Below, piece after piece: positions 35,101 through 41,100 of a DNA stretch of 64,000 nt. Position 1 is the first letter of the stretch. Each line of letters starts with the position of its first letter. Position numbers and translations under genes: made by a program. The notes under the pieces were generated by a model that was not told the DNA's origin, did not search any database, and worked only from the letters and a program-made list of their open reading frames with translations. This stretch comes from Anisus vortex (lineage: Eukaryota > Mollusca > Gastropoda > Planorbidae), in assembly GCA_949126835.1 (NCBI GenBank), contig OX421498.1, forward strand, positions 30,846,581 through 30,910,580, read 5' to 3'.

Positions 35101-38100
35101 TGATTAAATCTATAAAACATTAGCATGAAGGAATTGATTGAAAATTATATAAAGTGCATATTACAAAGGCCTAAATAAAAAATAAGTTATATTTTATGTT
35201 TGTTTTTTTCTGGGCCGCCAACATTATAAGACAGATTTAGAAATGTTGACTATAATTTGACCCCAAGGTGACAAATCACTACCAACATAATGTTTTTAAA
35301 TTAAAACAGTTTGCATCTCCAGCCCTTTAAAATTTCATGCTTATCAATTATTTCATTCTTTTAAGTCATAGATAATTGATTTTAAGACTCTATTTTTATG
35401 GTTTCAAATAGGATTGTAAGGATTATTATGAACATTCTTATAATATAATAAGTTTCTAATCATATTATGGAACCACTTTTGTTTTTTGACATAAATGTTT
35501 TATAGTTAAAAAGAGATCTTTCTGCAGTGCTAGCTAAAGGGATGTAACTTTTAACTTTAATTGTGAAATCAATAGAAAATCTGTCCAATCACAGTGTATT
35601 TATGTTTATGTTTTTTGCTGATAGAGTTACGATCTGTTTATGAAAGTCAAATGGCCAGTTTACAGTCCAAGACATTTTCTGATGGGGAATATACATTGAC
35701 CTCTCAGCCCACTGTAGAGGTATGTAGAGGTCCGCTTCAATGGCAGTTAAAATAATTAAAAGCACAAAATATAGATATCATTATCATCATATTGTAATGC
35801 TTGTTTTATTTTAAAATTCTATTTGAAATTATTTTCTCAAGCTATTATTTTAGAAAGATACCAATTTAAATACTTCACAATATTAGAATACTCTTAAATT
35901 GAATGAATCTAGAATTCGAGCATCACATTTTGATACTGAGAGTCTATGGTTTCAAACCCTGTATAGTCCAGACTTTATTCTGGTTCTTCAATGCATGCCT
36001 AAGTTTGCCCAGCTAAATTACCTGACTTTGTCTCATGTCTGGGCATGGTGCTTATCTAATGATTCTCCTAGTGTGCCACTGAAACTGTTAACATTTTCTA
36101 TTCTAAAGTAAAATAAAGAAATCAATATTACTGCTGTTGGTCTACTTTGAATTTTCATGAATCAATTTTTTTTCTTCTGAAAACAGGAAGAAGGGGATCT
36201 GCTGGAGAATGCAGAGGAAGAAAGGAAGAAAAACAAACAGAGGCTTCGGGAAAAGAAGAAGGTCGGGCAGGTTTCTCCATCTCTTAATGCAGACTCCACT
36301 GTAAGAGCTTATGAAAGTGCCCAGAGGGAAATTGATAAAGTTTTAGGTCCAAGACTTTCACGTGAAGGCAGTGAGACTAGCCATGATAGAAAGTAGGTTG
36401 AATGTTTTTTTTTAGCACCAAAGCCTTTCATTTAAAATACGGTACATTTTTTCAATACTTCATATCAAGTACTACAAAATTAGCGTTTTTTTCTTGTCGT
36501 CGTTAAGAACAATTATAATGCTTATATTACAACTGTTGGAAATTTTATTTCAGAAGCAAAGAAAAAAGCAAGAAGAAAAAGGAAAAGAAAGGAAAGGATG
36601 TAAGTTTAAAAAGAAAATTCTCTAAATCTTTATTTCTTTCTTTTAAAATTGCATTTTAATTAATTTAGAAAAAGAGATACTTAAATTCTTGTCACAAAGA
36701 AATTTACACTCAAAGAAGCAAGTGGAGAATAAAAAGAAAAGATAACACAAGTACTGGAGAGATTAACAAAAAACTTTGCAAGAATTTTAAGTCTGAGATT
36801 TAATCTTTCAACAGAATCAGAAAGATAATTTAAAACAAGCACTTTAGAAATATGTAACTACTAATTAAAAAACTTGATATATAATTTACCAAACTAATGT
36901 TAGGAATAAGTTTGACTCTAGAACTGTGTTCAGCGTGTAGGTCACCAATCAGATTCTTATTTTAAACGGCAAGGAACTGACAGTATAGTGTGCACGATTA
37001 ATTAACACCTTTCCCTCCTCAAGGCCAGTGAATCTTTCAACAGCTGTTGAATATTGGATGAGTGTGTACTTTGTTCTTGCAGAATGAAGGCTTTGTTCAG
37101 GATGATCCCCCCAAAGAGGAGTCCCTTGAGGAAGCCAGGCAGAGGATGCATAAACTCTTAGATGATGCTTTCTCTTTAATTTCTCACAGTAAATCAAGTA
37201 TCAGGTATGTGGCAGTGAAGTGTAAAGTGTGCTGTTTTTATTTGAGAATTAGAGCTATAAAAATGTGGTCTGATTTTCTAACTGTTATTGAACTGTACAG
37301 ATATCTTGGTGAATTACTATTTATTGTGAATATATCACTTTATAGCTGTAATGGCAAATTTCATAATAACATTTTTAATAGTGAATTACATAGCAGTGAA
37401 AGTTACAATTCAATAAACAGCTTTAATGGTTGCTAGCTTACAGACATTTTTTTAACTTCACCTGGGCCATAAGCCATTAATAAGAAATCATTAGTCATTC
37501 ATTATATATGTCTGTTGCTCATTATTCTCCAATTCAAAATCTAGTTAGTTTTAGTATACTAAACTAAAACATGTCAGTTTTTGACTGAAAAGCTATCAGA
37601 TAACAGTGGTTGTTGAGAATTTTTAACTAACAGCAATTATAGCAAATCAATAGCCACAGCTGCTGCAGTTGTGGATACTGAAGCAATAGTTGTTTTTTTA
37701 ATGTAGACCAACAGCTTCATTAGTGAAATGTGAACTTTAACACTTTTGATTAAAATATAAAATACAAATATTTAATATAAAGCCTTAGATGTTTGTTATT
37801 TTACTAAACACGCCAACTGTACATCATCTGCAAACAGATAACCATGATACACAATACAATATTTATTTGTCTCTGTTTTTATAAACTAGCAGCTCATCTA
37901 CTTCATCTTTGAGGAAATTCAGAAGGTGCCATCTATATACTCTTATGCTTGTCCTCTTGTGTCACACAATTTTTTATTGACTAGTTCAAGGGTCGGCAAC
38001 TTTTCGCTTATAGTGCCAAACTAGGATTTCTAAATCATTCAGCGTGCCAACAGCGTGAAACTCAAACTACTAAACTATATTATTTTTACAAGACAATTTA

Positions 38101-41100
38101 TTTTCTGCCTAGCAAGACTAAGACCAAATCTAATGGAGTATTATAGAGAAAATCATTAAAGCGTTTTATATTTAATAACAAATAAACCTGTTTGTTATTA
38201 ACATCTTTTTAAAAATCCTTTCATAGCTAATACACAATTTCATTTGTCAACTTACACATTAATAGTTAATGTATCAACATTTGAATTTAGTTGTCAAGAG
38301 TCAAGATATTATTCTAGTGATAGCTATAAATTCTTTATATTTTGATCTCTGCTTAACTGAGATTTTAGCTTATATATATTATATATTATAACTATGTGGT
38401 TTTAAAGATGTCGCCCATTGCAGTTAAGTGGAATAGATACATAGTGATCATACACACTGGGTAGTTAATATAATGTTTAGAAACATGTGTATATATATAT
38501 ATTATATATAAATTCTTTAGTCATATAATATTTATATAATTTCCAATTATATTTAATAGTTTGATAATTTTAGATTTATAAATTATAAGCCATTTATTTG
38601 TTTAATAGGCAACAAAAAAAAAAGAAACATTAGAAATATTAACCCAAAGAAAACTGGTTAATTATCTCCCTTTAATCCATATTCTTGTATGTTAAATGCA
38701 CTCTGAGCTTACATTATGTTTGTTGGGAGGGCTATACAAATATTATTATTAATAATGAAATTCTCCAAATTTGATGCTAATGATGCCAAATGAGTTAAGT
38801 TATTTTTTAATATAACAAGTGTTGCTTTTAAATTATTATTTCTTTATACTTTAGCATTATGCTCTTTTTTCATTGTGTAATTAGATGTATAAAAGTACTG
38901 TAATTTACGTTGTAAATAAATATTTCTGCATCATGAAAGTAAATTTCAGGAGTTAATTTTTTTTTAAACATTATTAATTACAATAATTACATTATATAAG
39001 CCTGTTATAATTTATTACAATATTAAAACAAATTTGTTTTAGAAATAATTATATTTATGTCTAATTAAGATAAATGAGCATAAACACTCTTTTGAATGTA
39101 ATTAGCATGCATAAATTAATGAGCGCCTTTGAATGCTCTTCGCTAATTGTTCAATGTCAGGTACATATTTAGTAAATTCTGAGTGGTCAAGTTTAAGTGA
39201 CCTCTTTGTATGCTTAAAACAGCTTCATGTGCGATAAAATATGCCCACTAGTGTACATTAAACCAAAAGATGAAAGTAGAACAAATGACTTTCCTAAGTA
39301 AACATTCCTTTCAGATTTTCTGCAAATCATCACATGTCAATGCCCATTTTTCGGATGTTTAAACTGAAAAAATGCCAATTTCCCTCTTAACAATGGATTC
39401 AATCACAAATCACAAGTCCAATGATGAGATTTTCGCACACAAATATTCTTGAACTAAAACAGTTGACGTCCAGTGTAATTCCCATGTATTTCGCCATGCA
39501 GCACCAATTATTTATGCTGACGTATGTTGTTTTGACTTTCATAAAAAAAAATTCTTGGAGGTCTCTCACGTGGCACTGAAAATCGTTCCGCGTGCCAAGT
39601 ATGGCACACATGCTTTAAGTTGCCAACCCCTGGACTAGAGGTTTACAAATGTAGAGGTGTTTGAGTTGTTACTGTATGCAATAGTTCCATTATCCTCTGT
39701 TCAATATATTTGATTATTGTCTTAGTGTCTAATAAAGACAACCCATTCATATTTTCAATCTCTTCCATATGATAACATATTCATCAAACATCAAATAACA
39801 CCTGTACACATCATCACTAAAAACAATTCACCAATAAAATACCAGACAAGACTAACCCATAAAAACTAATCAATCTTTTTTATCACCAAGCTATTAAGAA
39901 TATGTCTATTAAAAATAAAAATAAAATGCAATTAATTTAAAATGAATGATTTTAGGAAAGCCCTTTGTTGCAAAAATATTGTTTTAAAAAAAATCAAAAT
40001 TGTTGTGATTTAAAAAACACAAAAAAAAGTATTGATCATCAAAAGTAACTTAACTATACATGTCATTGCTATGCTTCAAATGCTTCATTCACCAATCTGG
40101 AGGGGACATGTTAACTTTTGTGGGAGGTTAGCCAAACTGTATTATATAGGATGTACAAGTCTCATATAGAAATATATATTGGGTTTCACTTCAAACCTTT
40201 AATATTTTTCTACTTTTTAAAGGCTTTATTACATCATTTCTTGTTTCTTTAAAGTTTAATTTTAGTATGTTATGGGGGTACTGTTAGTCCATACATAAAG
40301 TTGGTTGATTGGCATACACTAGTTCATGTCTCCATTTCATATGAAGGAACTCTGTGACCATTGAATTTCTTTAACTTTCTATAAGAACTTTATGCTGCCC
40401 TCTAGCTACAGAATGGAATTGAATTTTTAAAACTTTTGGGTTCACAATATTTATGTTGTACTAATGTTCCAATGAAATAAGTCACTTCAGATGGCTTTGC
40501 CTAATATCACATTTTCTCTCTCTCTTTAGTTTTACTGATATTTTAGGGTTAGAGATCAGATTAAGAAGTATTTTCTTTCATAGCTCTATTATTGTATTAT
40601 AATTTTGTAAAACCATTAAATATTTGGGTATGGTGATTAAATAAAAAATACTTTGGACAGTTTAAGCTTTCTTTTAATGCTCAAACATGTAGACTTTAAT
40701 CATTTAACTCTTTGTCTTTGTGTGTTTCTATAGCAACAAGGTTCAGCCAATCGACAGCAGTGATGAACCAAGCAGCTCATCATCAAAGCATAGCACTTTG
40801 AGGTAATGCTGACAACTCTCAAACAAAACTATGGATAAACAAAAAACATGTAACTAAGTGAAAATAACTTTTACAAAAGTCCTTTTTTTGAAACACTGAT
40901 AAATCTTACCCATCATCGTCATCAATCCCATGACCGTTGTGGTCGTTGGGGGGAGCAAATGGTCACCTCAGTGGTCAACTTTCTCCACTGTTGCCTATCT
41001 TGAGTGGTTGTCAATAGTTGAGTCAACTGCAGCCCTGTCAAATATTTTACATTGTTTTACTAAGCACCCCTATTTCTTTTGGCACACGCAATGATGGTGT

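Noticed and set aside
37062..37436. Exon 13 extending to 37436 as a terminal exon
   Set aside because: A consensus donor (CAG|GTATGT at 37204/37205) fits the next exon's phase, and sequence after it turns AT-rich and non-conserved.
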